Below are positions 9,795-18,122 of a DNA stretch of 64,000 nt, piece after piece. Below the pieces are notes generated by a model that searched no databases, had not been told where the DNA came from, and saw only the letters and a list, made by a program, of their open reading frames with translations. A program made the position numbers and the translations under genes. How positions within the stretch are numbered: the first letter of the stretch is position 1; the number at the start of each line of letters is the position of its first letter. Source of the stretch: an uncultured bacterium (lineage in GTDB: Bacteria > Bacillota > Bacilli > Lactobacillales > Lactobacillaceae); contig CAJMMO010000002.1 in the NCBI GenBank assembly GCA_905214545.1, positions 340,611 through 404,610 of the forward strand, in the 5' to 3' direction.

Positions 9795-10960
9795 TATTTG
9801 CTGCCTCCTTTGTCGGCGGGTGACCCTGGTTGTTTATCGGCCAACGCCTGCGCTTTCTTTTCCGCGACTTCGTTTTTCTTGCTGTGGAATTGCTGCATCT
9901 TGCGGTCTCTGTCAGTCTTGAACAGCAAGCCGATGACGTAGTTGATACCTACGAAGAAGATGATGGCAGCGATAACAATTGAAACGATTTCGTAAGGGAT
10001 CCCGGCCAGGGTTTGCATACCCAAGCCGCCGATCTTCAGGATACTGAACAGCAAGGCTGCCAGCAGGATGCCGACGGCACCTCCGCTGCCCAGCAGGGCA
10101 ACTGACATACCGTCCCAGCCGATGTCCAGGGTAGCAGTCTGGGTGAAGTAGTTTTGGTAAGTCCCCAGGCCTTGGACAACGCCGCCCAGGCCACAGAAGG
10201 CACCGGACAGAAGCATTGAAACGATGATGTTCTTGTTAGCTGACATACCAGCGTATTGGCTGGCGTATCTGTTCAAACCTACGGCCTTGATTTCAAAACC
10301 GGTCGTAGTGTTCTTCATCAAAATGTAGTAGATGACGATACAGATCAAAGCGATAAAGATACCGGTGTTGATTCTGGAACCGCCAAACATGTTGGTCAGC
10401 CATGGTACTTGCAGGCTGCCGTTTGCTGAAACGTTCTTAGTGGCGTCGGTACTTACACGCAAGCTCTTGCTCATCGTGTGCTGCATCAGGTATTGGCTGC
10501 TGTACAAGACGATGTAGTTCAGCATGATGGTCGTGATAACTTCGTTAGTCCCGAAGTAGGCTCTCAAGACACCTGCAATGCCGGCTACGATCGCACCTGC
10601 GACGATACCGATGATCATTGCGATTGGGATCAGCAGGTAGGATGGCATGTGCGGGTGAGCCAGGACGAACCAAATTGATGACAGCCAGCCGGCTTGCGCC
10701 TGGCCTGGCAGACCGATGTTGAAGAAACCGGCCGTGTTGGCAATTGAGAAGCCGATGGCAATTAAGATCAGCGGTTCGGCTTCACGGATAGTTTCACCGA
10801 TACCGTTCATCGAACCCAGCGCACTGGAGAACATTGAGCCGTAGGCTTCAATCGGGTTGTAGCTCCAAATCATCATGATAATGGCCCCGATGATGAAGCC
10901 AGCTATAACTGAGATGACCGGGACTAGGATATTTTTGGCTTTCGTACTTACTTTAAACAA
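9794..10960 (-). CDS. nupB: nucleoside ABC transporter permease NupB
   Basis: Second permease of the importer, 388 residues, with an N-terminal membrane anchor, a long set of hydrophobic segments and a charged, lysine-rich cytosolic tail of about 35 residues. The pairing of a longer and a shorter permease is standard in this family. It starts with TTG at 10960 behind AAAGAGGGATAACC, which overlaps the nupA stop; only two bases separate the genes. It is expected to form the membrane channel with NupC and be driven by NupA. Confidence 0.9.
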   Translation of the reverse strand: MFKVSTKAKNILVPVISVIAGFIIGAIIMMIWSYNPIEAYGSMFSSALGSMNGIGETIREAEPLILIAIGFSIANTAGFFNIGLPGQAQAGWLSSIWFVLAHPHMPSYLLIPIAMIIGIVAGAIVAGIAGVLRAYFGTNEVITTIMLNYIVLYSSQYLMQHTMSKSLRVSTDATKNVSANGSLQVPWLTNMFGGSRINTGIFIALICIVIYYILMKNTTTGFEIKAVGLNRYASQYAGMSANKNIIVSMLLSGAFCGLGGVVQGLGTYQNYFTQTATLDIGWDGMSVALLGSGGAVGILLAALLFSILKIGGLGMQTLAGIPYEIVSIVIAAIIFFVGINYVIGLLFKTDRDRKMQQFHSKKNEVAEKKAQALADKQPGSPADKGGSK

Positions 10961-10962
10961 GG

Positions 10963-12492
10963 TTATCCCTCTTTCTTTACGTGCTCACCAGTCATCAGCA
11001 GACCCAACTCTTTCTCGTTGGTGTGTGCCGGGTCGACTTCGCCGGAGATCTTGCCGTCGTGGACAACCAGGATGCGGTCGGACATCTGTAAAATTTCATC
11101 CAATTCAAAGGAGACAAGCAAGATAGCCTTGCCTGCTGCTCTTTGATTAAGCAGGTGCTTGTGGATGGCTTCGATGGCGCCGACGTCCAGACCACGAGTT
11201 GGCTGGAAGGCAATAATCAAGTCGCTGTCGCGGTCCAGCTCACGGGCGATGATCGCCTTCTGCTGGTTACCACCTGACAGCTCGCCCGCCTTGAGCATTT
11301 CACCGGTGGTACGAACGTCGAATTCCTTGATTAATTCACGGGCGTGACTGCGGATGGCCTTGTCGTTTAAAAAGCCGTGCTTTGAATAAGGTTCCTTGTA
11401 GTAAGTTTGCAGGGCCATGTTGTAGGCGATGCTCAGCTGCAGGATCAAGCCGTACTTCTGCCGGTCGGCAGGGATGTGGGAGACACCTAATTCGGTAATC
11501 TCGCGCACCTTCTTGTTGGTCATGTCTTGACCTTTGATGGTGACAGTACCGCTGTCAACCTTGCGCAGGCCGGTGATGGCTTCGACCAGTTCACTCTGGC
11601 CGTTGCCGTCGATGCCGGCGATCCCGACAACTTCCCCTGCCCGCAGGTTGAAGGTCATGCCCTTAACTGCAGGCAGCTTGCGTGCGTCGCGGACCTTTAA
11701 GTCCTTGACTGACAAGATTTCTTTGCCGATCTTTGGGGCAGCTTTTGCCAAATTGAAAGTAACGTGGCGGCCAACCATCATTTCTGCTAATTGTTCGTCA
11801 TCAGCGCTAGCAACATCGATCGTGTCGATACTCTTACCGTGGCGGATAACAGTAACACGGTCGGCTGATTCTTTAATTTCTTTCAGTTTGTGGGTGATCA
11901 AAATGATGGATTTGCCTTCGGCAACCAGGTTCTTCATGATCTGGATGAATTCGACGATTTCCTGCGGCGTCAAGACGGCCGTCGGTTCGTCGAAGATCAG
12001 GATGTTGGCCCCGCGGTAGAGGATCTTCAAGATCTCAACTTTTTGCTGCTGAGAAACAGTGATGTCTGCTACCTTGGCGTCAGGGTCGATGTCAAAGCCG
12101 TAACGCTTGGACAGCTCCATGATCTTTTCCCGGGCAGCCTTGAAGTCCAGCTTGCCGCCGTGAGTCGGCTCGTGGCCCAAGATAATGTTTTCCGAAACAG
12201 TGAAGGCGTCGGCCAGCATGAAGTGCTGGTGGACCATCCCGATCCCAAGCTCTTTGGCCTTGTTAGGGTCGGAAATTTTAACCTCCTTGCCATTGACTAG
12301 GATTTGGCCCGATGTAGGTTCCAGCAGTCCGGAAAGAATGTTCATCAAAGTCGACTTGCCGGCACCGTTTTCTCCCAGCAGGGCTAAAATTTCGCCCTTG
12401 TGGAGAGTTAAGTTAATGTCATCGTTAGCCTTAAACCCATTAAAGTCTTTGACAATATGGCGCATTTCAATAACATTTTGCGTTTTGTCCAT
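10963..12492 (-). CDS. nupA: nucleoside ABC transporter ATP-binding protein NupA (two ATPase domains)
   Basis: A 509-residue double ATPase like RbsA/YufO that energises the NupBC permeases. The first half has an intact Walker A (GENGAGKST near 40-48) and DEPTAVLTP Walker B; the second half has the degenerate P-loop region GIDGNGQSE, an LSGGNQQK signature and AFQPTRGLD in place of a usual Walker B, all typical for this subfamily. It is the first gene after an intercistronic terminator that separates it from bmpA, and it is followed immediately by nupB. Role as nucleoside importer ATPase is inferred from homology with lactococcal and Bacillus systems. Confidence 0.9.
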   Translation of the reverse strand: MDKTQNVIEMRHIVKDFNGFKANDDINLTLHKGEILALLGENGAGKSTLMNILSGLLEPTSGQILVNGKEVKISDPNKAKELGIGMVHQHFMLADAFTVSENIILGHEPTHGGKLDFKAAREKIMELSKRYGFDIDPDAKVADITVSQQQKVEILKILYRGANILIFDEPTAVLTPQEIVEFIQIMKNLVAEGKSIILITHKLKEIKESADRVTVIRHGKSIDTIDVASADDEQLAEMMVGRHVTFNLAKAAPKIGKEILSVKDLKVRDARKLPAVKGMTFNLRAGEVVGIAGIDGNGQSELVEAITGLRKVDSGTVTIKGQDMTNKKVREITELGVSHIPADRQKYGLILQLSIAYNMALQTYYKEPYSKHGFLNDKAIRSHARELIKEFDVRTTGEMLKAGELSGGNQQKAIIARELDRDSDLIIAFQPTRGLDVGAIEAIHKHLLNQRAAGKAILLVSFELDEILQMSDRILVVHDGKISGEVDPAHTNEKELGLLMTGEHVKKEG

Positions 12493-12510
12493 TGTTTAAA
12501 ACTTTCTTTC

Positions 12511-12558
12511 AAAAAAAGCCCTTCCCACTTTTAGTATTGGAAAAAGAAGGAAGGACTT
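12511..12558 (-). terminator. intercistronic terminator/attenuator between bmpA and nupA
   Basis: On the minus strand AAGTCCTTCC pairs with GGAAGGGCTT and is followed by seven Ts, 16 bases behind the bmpA stop and just ahead of nupA. No separate nupA promoter is obvious, so partial read-through would make more binding lipoprotein than transporter, a common arrangement in ABC importers. Confidence 0.75.
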
Positions 12559-12574
12559 AAAATTTAGTTTTCAA

Positions 12575-13654
12575 CTATTTTGATGGGTGGGTTGGAACAG
12601 TAATCTTACCAGCTAAAATGTCTTTTCTAGCAGCTTGTACTGCGTTCCAAGCGTCAGCACTCATGTGGCCGCGGGTTACAGAAACACCGTCGTGTTCCAA
12701 GCCGTATACCAGGTGCTTGCCGCCAGGGAACTTGCCCTTGTAAGCACGGTCAGCAGTGTCCTTAACAGCGTACTTCAAGCCCTTCAGAGCTGAGGTCAGA
12801 GTGAAGTTGGACTTTTCGCCGCCCTTAGCAGTGTATTTACCTTGAGGGTCTTGGTCAGAGTCAACACCGATTACCCAAACCTTCTTGTTAGCTGGGCGAG
12901 TTTGGTTCATTGACTTAGCTTCTTGGAAGACACCGTTACCAGCGTTGCCGGCTGCGTGGTAAACAACGTCAGCCTTCTTGGCGTACATTGATTGAGCAAT
13001 TGACTTAGCCTTGTCTGCGCTAGTGAAGTTGCCGACGTATTGGTTAAGGATGGTGATGTGTTTGCCTTCCTTCTTGGCTTCATCTTTAACACCCTTAGTA
13101 AAACCAGCGTCGAACAAGTCGATAACAGTTGAGTGAGCACCGCCGACGAAACCAACAACGTTAGTCTTGGTAGTCTTAGCAGCAGCAACACCGGCTAAGT
13201 ATGAAGCTTCGTTACTCTTGAAAGTTACGGAGCAGATGTTCTTACCCTTGGCAACGTCGTCGATGATAACGAAGTTGTTCTTCGGGTGCTTCTTAGCAGA
13301 AGTCTTGATGGCGTCAGTCAGCATGTAGCCAACACCGTAAATAGTTTGGAATTTAGCGTTTACGGCTTGAGTCATGTTTGGCACGTAGTCAGAAGCGCTG
13401 CTGGATTCAAAGTATTGGTAACCGCCGTTGCCGCGCTTCAAACCGTGTTCCTTACCATAAGCCTTGAAACCGTTCCAAGCAGCTTCGTTGAATGAACGGT
13501 CATCAACACCGTTACTGTCAGTGATCAAGGCAATTGAGTGTTTGCTTTGCTTGCCATTAGAGCCGTTCTTTTGGCCTGAGCAGGCACTAGTGATAAGACC
13601 TAATGAAGCAAAGACAAGTCCAAATGAAAGGACTTTTTTCGTCGTAGAATTCAT
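12575..13654 (-). CDS. bmpA: BMP-family nucleoside-binding lipoprotein
   Basis: Extracellular substrate-binding lipoprotein of the importer, 359 residues. The signal peptide ends in the lipobox I-T-S-A-C with the lipidated cysteine at residue 25, followed by a flexible Ser/Asn/Gly/Lys linker. The BMP domain contains the family blocks DDRSFNEAAW and the conserved aspartates; homologues (PnrA, BmpA) bind purine nucleosides. First gene of the operon, with GGAGGAAT ahead of the ATG and a possible PurR box in the leader. Its codons are less GC-rich in the third position than the neighbours, as expected for a strongly expressed gene. Confidence 0.9.
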   Translation of the reverse strand: MNSTTKKVLSFGLVFASLGLITSACSGQKNGSNGKQSKHSIALITDSNGVDDRSFNEAAWNGFKAYGKEHGLKRGNGGYQYFESSSASDYVPNMTQAVNAKFQTIYGVGYMLTDAIKTSAKKHPKNNFVIIDDVAKGKNICSVTFKSNEASYLAGVAAAKTTKTNVVGFVGGAHSTVIDLFDAGFTKGVKDEAKKEGKHITILNQYVGNFTSADKAKSIAQSMYAKKADVVYHAAGNAGNGVFQEAKSMNQTRPANKKVWVIGVDSDQDPQGKYTAKGGEKSNFTLTSALKGLKYAVKDTADRAYKGKFPGGKHLVYGLEHDGVSVTRGHMSADAWNAVQAARKDILAGKITVPTHPSK

Positions 13655-13681
13655 TTGCTATAATTCCTCCAAAATGAAACT

Positions 13682-13732
13682 GATAACGAACATTTATAAA
13701 TTAAAATTAGCAATTTATTAGGGGGATGTCAA
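13682..13732 (-). promoter_or_regulatory. bmpA promoter with candidate PurR box
   Basis: On the minus strand TTGACA (13732-13727) is followed after 17 bases by TAATTT (13709-13704). Downstream lies a site that reads GATAACGAACATT on the plus strand (13682-13694), close to the Gram-positive PurBox AWWWCCGAACWWT. B. subtilis nupNOPQ is known to be purine controlled. The -10 box is poor, so both calls are tentative. Confidence 0.4.
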
Positions 13733-13746
13733 TATTTTGACTCAAT

Positions 13747-13778
13747 AAAAAAACGCCGTTAGCGTTGTAGCTACGGCG
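13747..13778 (-). terminator. terminator behind the fused ABC transporter gene
   Basis: Read on the minus strand, CGCCGTAGC and GCTAACGGCG pair with one bulge and are followed by seven Ts. It ends the gene at 13829-16171 and lies upstream of the bmpA promoter. Confidence 0.85.
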
Positions 13779-13828
13779 ATGTAAGCGATTAACAAAAATT
13801 AATGAAAAAGTGAACAAATTTCACTTGA

Positions 13829-16171
13829 TTATTGGGCTCTCAGCGCAGAAGCCGCATCCTTCTTGGCCGCCATGCGGGCCGGAATGTGGCCGCCCAGCAG
13901 GGTCAAGACGGTGGAGATAATGATCAGCCAAATTGCGTGGACCGGGTTGAGTACGGCGACGCCCTTCAGCTCCGTCACAGAGTAGAGCAGGCTGTTGATC
14001 GGGAAGGTCAAGGCGTAGGCGATGACGACGCCCAAGACGCCCGAGAAGATCCCCAGCAGGAAGGTTTCGGCGTCAAAGACGCGGGTGATGTCTCGCTTGC
14101 GGGCCCCTAAGGCCTTCAGCACGCCGATTTCACGAGTGCGCTCCAGCACTGACGTGTAGGTCAAAATGCCGATCATAATCATGGAAGTGACAAGCGAAAT
14201 GGCCGCAAAGGCGATCAGCACGGTCGTGATCCCCGTGAGCAGGCCGCCCGTCATCTGGGTGACGACGCTGGACATGTCGTTGTATTCGATCTTATCGGCC
14301 TTGGCCTTGCCCTTGTTCCAGGCCTTCAGGTAGGCGATGACGTGGTCTTTGCTGTCGAAGTTCTTCGGGTAGATCATGATGCTGACAGGAATCGAGCTGC
14401 CGCCCAGCATCTGCAGGGCCTGCTTTTTCTCGCTGGCATTCAGCTTGTGCCCGTTCATGACGCTGGTCTGGCTGGCCTTTTGCGCGCGCACGATGGCCGA
14501 GTCTTTGTTTAACTTGATGACTTCGTTGCTCAAGTCCTGGCTGTAGGCAATCCCGGTCGACAAAAAGGCGGCCGCGTTCTTATTCTTCGGCTTGATGACG
14601 GCGGCAATGCGCAGGGTCAGCGCGCCTTTGTTATATAAGGACACGGACGGTTCCTGCGGGATAAAACGGCCGCCGAGCTGCTGGTAGTAGTCGTCGTTTT
14701 TAATGACCTTGAACTCCTGTCCTACGAGCTTGCCGTACTTGATATGGCTGCCTTCTTTATAAGACAGGGCGAGGTTTTGCAAAGTCCCCGGCGTCACCGA
14801 ATTGCGGTTGTCTAAGACTAAGACCAGGTCCGTAGCCTTCTTTGGCCAGCTGCCCGACAGCAGCTGGTAATTTTTCTTTAAAAAAGAGTTTTCGTCGCCG
14901 TTGCGCAGGCTGGTTGGAAAGACCGGCGAGCCCATCCCCATGCTTTGGGCCTGCTTGTTTTGGACGGAAAACAGGTCGGACGTGTCGGTTTGGCCGACGT
15001 TAGAAAAAGTGACCGTGCGCGCCTTGCTGCCGCGCTTAGCCAGCATGTTGAAAGAGGCCCCGTGCATCATGGCGATGCTTGAGACATAGTCCGGGTCGAT
15101 CTTTTTTACATAGCGAATAAAGGACGGCGTGATCTTGTTTTGCTTGAAGACGCTGGTGCGGAAGTCGCTTTTGACGACGGCATAGCCGCGGCTTTTCACG
15201 TTCTTGTTGCTTTCTTGGGCCTTTTGCATCTCAGCGACGTTGGTCGAAGTCTGTGCGATGGAAATCGGGTACTGGGCCAGCGTCTTTGTCATGGTCTGGT
15301 CGATCTGCCGCTGCAGGCCGTTAGATAAGGATAAGACGATGGCGATGCTGATGATGCCGATGCTGGACGCCAGTGCCGTCAAAATCGTCTGCCCTTTTTT
15401 CGTCATGAGGTTGGTAAAGCTCAGCTTGACGCTGTTCCAATAGGACATCTTGGTTCTTTTTAATTTAAAAGAAGTCTCCTCGTCGGATTCAGCGTAAGGG
15501 TTCGAGTCGCTCGTGACCGAGCCGTCCTTAAAGTGGATGATGCGGGTCGCGTATTGTTCGGCCAGCTCGGCGTTGTGGGTGACCATGATGACCAGGCGCT
15601 TTTTGCTGATTTCTTTGATGAGGTCCATGATCTGGACGCTGGTCTTTGAGTCCAGCGCGCCGGTCGGCTCGTCGCACAGCAGGATGTCCGGATCGCCGGC
15701 CAAGGCCCGGGCGATGGAGACGCGCTGCATCTGGCCGCCTGACAGCTGGTTCGGGTTTTTGCCGATCTGGTCGCCCAAGCCGACCTCTTTTAAGGCCTTG
15801 ATGGCGCGCTTTTTGCGCTCATCCTGGCTGACGCCCGATAAGGTCATGCCGAGTTCGACGTTGGCCAAAATGGACAAGTGGCTGATCAAGTTGTAGCTTT
15901 GGAAGACAAAGCCGACGGAATTGTTGCGGTAGGCGTCCCAGTCGGTGTCTTTAAAGTCCTTTGTCGACTGGCCGCTGATGATTAAGTCGCCGCTATCGTA
16001 GTGGTCTAACCCGCCAATCACGTTTAATAACGTAGTCTTGCCGGAACCGGACGGCCCGAGGATGGCGACGAACTCGCGCGGGCGGAAGGACAAGGAAATA
16101 TCCTTCAGCGCCTCGGTGCTCGTTCCGCCCTCGTGCTGGTAAGTCTTAGTAATGTGTTTTAATTGCAGCAT
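13829..16171 (-). CDS. fused ABC transporter, ATPase plus FtsX/MacB-type permease
   Basis: A 780-residue single-chain ABC protein of the MacB/FtsX kind. The first 230 residues are the ATPase: GPSGSGKTT Walker A, LSGGQMQR signature and LLCDEPTGALDS Walker B. One membrane segment near residues 260-285 precedes a large extracellular domain of roughly 350 residues, and three more membrane segments close the protein, the mechanotransmission layout of this family. Such proteins export or remove peptides, antibiotics or lipids, or act with other envelope proteins; no substrate can be read here. Strong AGGAGG site ahead of the ATG, own terminator, no regulator or partner gene adjacent, so it appears to be a single-gene transporter. 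Confidence 0.85.
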   Translation of the reverse strand: MLQLKHITKTYQHEGGTSTEALKDISLSFRPREFVAILGPSGSGKTTLLNVIGGLDHYDSGDLIISGQSTKDFKDTDWDAYRNNSVGFVFQSYNLISHLSILANVELGMTLSGVSQDERKKRAIKALKEVGLGDQIGKNPNQLSGGQMQRVSIARALAGDPDILLCDEPTGALDSKTSVQIMDLIKEISKKRLVIMVTHNAELAEQYATRIIHFKDGSVTSDSNPYAESDEETSFKLKRTKMSYWNSVKLSFTNLMTKKGQTILTALASSIGIISIAIVLSLSNGLQRQIDQTMTKTLAQYPISIAQTSTNVAEMQKAQESNKNVKSRGYAVVKSDFRTSVFKQNKITPSFIRYVKKIDPDYVSSIAMMHGASFNMLAKRGSKARTVTFSNVGQTDTSDLFSVQNKQAQSMGMGSPVFPTSLRNGDENSFLKKNYQLLSGSWPKKATDLVLVLDNRNSVTPGTLQNLALSYKEGSHIKYGKLVGQEFKVIKNDDYYQQLGGRFIPQEPSVSLYNKGALTLRIAAVIKPKNKNAAAFLSTGIAYSQDLSNEVIKLNKDSAIVRAQKASQTSVMNGHKLNASEKKQALQMLGGSSIPVSIMIYPKNFDSKDHVIAYLKAWNKGKAKADKIEYNDMSSVVTQMTGGLLTGITTVLIAFAAISLVTSMIMIGILTYTSVLERTREIGVLKALGARKRDITRVFDAETFLLGIFSGVLGVVIAYALTFPINSLLYSVTELKGVAVLNPVHAIWLIIISTVLTLLGGHIPARMAAKKDAASALRAQ

Positions 16172-16271
16172 AATAAACCTCCTAAAAGGGGCTGCGCTTA
16201 GGCAAATAGATCTAACTTAATTATAATATAACTATATTTTTCTTACATTGAGCTTGTTTGGAGATCGACTA

Positions 16272-16919
16272 ATGAAGATACGCGATTACTTTGAAAACAT
16301 TCTGGAGGGTTGCTTGGCCTTCCTATTGTATGGCCTCGTCGAAGCCTTCTACATGCGCCCGACGGCCATCGGTCAAAACAAGGGCGTCGAAACTGTCGTG
16401 CTGGCCCTGCTCACGGTAAGCGTCTTTGCCCTCATCGACTTTTTCTATCGGCGCCAGCTGAAGCGCGGCAACGACTGGTTCTTCAACAGCAAGCCCCACT
16501 TCAAGTGGCGCAGCGTGCTCATCGCGTTTGCCGGCTTTTTCCTGATCTGGGTGGCGCAATTTGCCTTCGCCCGCACGCTGGGCGGGGTCTCCAACAACCA
16601 GGCCGAGTTGAACCGGGTGCTGACGCAGAGCAGCGCCTTTAAGATCATCGTGGCCCTGATCGGCCCGATCTTTGAAGAGCTCATCTTCCGCGGCATCTTC
16701 TTCAACACCTTTTTTACCAAAGAAAATAGCCGCAACAAATGGCTGGGCATCATCTGTTCCGGCTTATTATTCGGTTTGGCGCACGAGCCGCACCTGTCGA
16801 AATTTTTAATTATTTACTGGCTCTTAGGATCAATCCTGGCCTGGGTCTACCTGCAGACCCGCGACCTGCGCTACTCGATGGCGGCGCATATCTTAAACAA
16901 CCTGCTTTCGCTACTCTGA
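16272..16919 (+). CDS. CPBP-family intramembrane metalloprotease
   Basis: A 215-residue multi-pass membrane protein of the CPBP (CAAX protease and bacteriocin-processing, Abi) family. The two catalytic motifs are visible: EELIFRG (EExxxR) and FGLAHEP (FxxxH). The ATG at 16272 sits at good spacing behind GGAGA (16260-16264); the in-frame ATG at 16248 has no such site. In lactobacilli relatives often serve bacteriocin immunity or processing, but no bacteriocin gene is near, so the role is open. Its 3' end overlaps the converging antiporter gene by nine bases and no terminator separates them. Confidence 0.82.
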   Translation: MKIRDYFENILEGCLAFLLYGLVEAFYMRPTAIGQNKGVETVVLALLTVSVFALIDFFYRRQLKRGNDWFFNSKPHFKWRSVLIAFAGFFLIWVAQFAFARTLGGVSNNQAELNRVLTQSSAFKIIVALIGPIFEELIFRGIFFNTFFTKENSRNKWLGIICSGLLFGLAHEPHLSKFLIIYWLLGSILAWVYLQTRDLRYSMAAHILNNLLSLL

Positions 16920-18062
16920 TCTGCGGATGTAGTGGCTTAAGATCAGCGGAGACAGCAGCGTCGTCACGATGATGACGATGATCAGGCTGGAGTAGATGCT
17001 GTCTGGGAAAAGGTGATGTGCGATCCCAATTTGGGCCACAATCAAAGCGACTTCGCCGCGGGAAATCATGCCCGCGCCCACGATGTTCGCTTCTTTTTTT
17101 GTAAAGCCGAAGGCCAGGCTGCTCCACTGGCCGCCCCAGAACTTCGAGACAAGCGCCAGGAGCGTCAAAACCAGGATGAAGACCAGGTTATTAAAGAAGT
17201 CGTTAAAGGTCATAGCGAGCCCGATATCCGCGAAAAAGACCGGGATAAAGAAGGAGTAGCCGATCGCGCTGACCGACGACTTCACGTTTTCAAATTCGGA
17301 CGTCTGCCGGATGGCCAGGCCGCCGAAGAAGGCGCCGACTACCGCACTCAAGCCGACGACTTCCGCCGCCCACGCCATCGTCAAAACCAAGATCAATGAG
17401 GCGATCACGACTGAATAGTTGACGGAAATCTTTTTGGCAAACTTGATAAAGTAAGGCGCCACGAACTTGTAGATCAGCCAGACGCCGACAAAGTAGGCCG
17501 CCTCCAGCAGCAGGTTCAGGCCGAAGTTGTTGGTCAGGCCCTGCTGGCCGCCTTCGTGGCTGAAGGTGGTAAAAAGGCTGAGCACGATGACCGCCAAGAT
17601 GTCGTCGACGACGGCCGCGCCCAAGATCGCAATGCCTGCGCGGGTCTGCAGCTGGTCGTTGTCGCGCAGCACTTCGACTGAGATAGACACCGAGGTCGCC
17701 GCAAAGACGATGCCGATGAACACTGCCTCCCAGATCTTCATGCCAAAGAGCAGGCAGGCGCCGCCGATGAAGACGACCGGCAGGATGACGCCGATCGTGG
17801 CCACAGTGAAGCTGATTTTAAAGTATTTTTTTAACAGGTCCAGGTCGCTTTCCAGCCCCGCGATGAACATCAAGATGATGACGCCGAGGTTGGAAAAAAT
17901 GCTGATCACGGAGTTGGGGTGGATCAGGTTGAGCAGCGCCGGCCCTAAGATGACGCCGGACAGCAGCTCGCCGATGACGCCGGGCATGTTGAAGCGCTCA
18001 AACAGCTGGGCTAAAAGTGTCGTAGTAAGTAAGATTAAGATTAAGTCGCCAATAATTTTCAT
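16911..18062 (-). CDS. CPA2-type cation/proton antiporter
   Basis: A sodium or potassium/proton antiporter of the monovalent cation:proton antiporter-2 group (NapA/KefB-like membrane domain), 383 residues with about twelve membrane segments and no C-terminal RCK domain. The N-terminal block PGVIGELLSGVILGPALL and the mid-protein A-A-V-V-D-D-I-L-A-V with the paired aspartates are family hallmarks of the ion site. It could serve pH homeostasis. I place the start at the ATG 18062 because homologues begin there, although no good ribosome site precedes it; an in-frame TTG at 18101 inside the upstream terminator has AAGGAAGT close by and is an alternative. Confidence 0.85.
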   Translation of the reverse strand: MKIIGDLILILLTTTLLAQLFERFNMPGVIGELLSGVILGPALLNLIHPNSVISIFSNLGVIILMFIAGLESDLDLLKKYFKISFTVATIGVILPVVFIGGACLLFGMKIWEAVFIGIVFAATSVSISVEVLRDNDQLQTRAGIAILGAAVVDDILAVIVLSLFTTFSHEGGQQGLTNNFGLNLLLEAAYFVGVWLIYKFVAPYFIKFAKKISVNYSVVIASLILVLTMAWAAEVVGLSAVVGAFFGGLAIRQTSEFENVKSSVSAIGYSFFIPVFFADIGLAMTFNDFFNNLVFILVLTLLALVSKFWGGQWSSLAFGFTKKEANIVGAGMISRGEVALIVAQIGIAHHLFPDSIYSSLIIVIIVTTLLSPLILSHYIRRSE

Positions 18063-18079
18063 AATATTTTTATTTAAAC

Positions 18080-18119
18080 AAAAAAAGCCAGGGAGGTACA
18101 AACTTCCTTGGCTTTTTTT
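18080..18119 (-). terminator. terminator behind the P-type ATPase gene
   Basis: AAAAAAGCCA and TTGGCTTTTTT pair, with inner GGGA/TCC contacts. On the minus strand it follows the ATPase stop at 18123 and runs into seven Ts. It also lies in the 5' leader of the antiporter gene. Confidence 0.85.
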
Positions 18120-18122
18120 AAT

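Noticed and set aside
13780..13795. TGTAAGCGATTAAC as a cre site
   Set aside because: Two mismatches at conserved ends and it lies behind the end of the ABC gene, not at a promoter.
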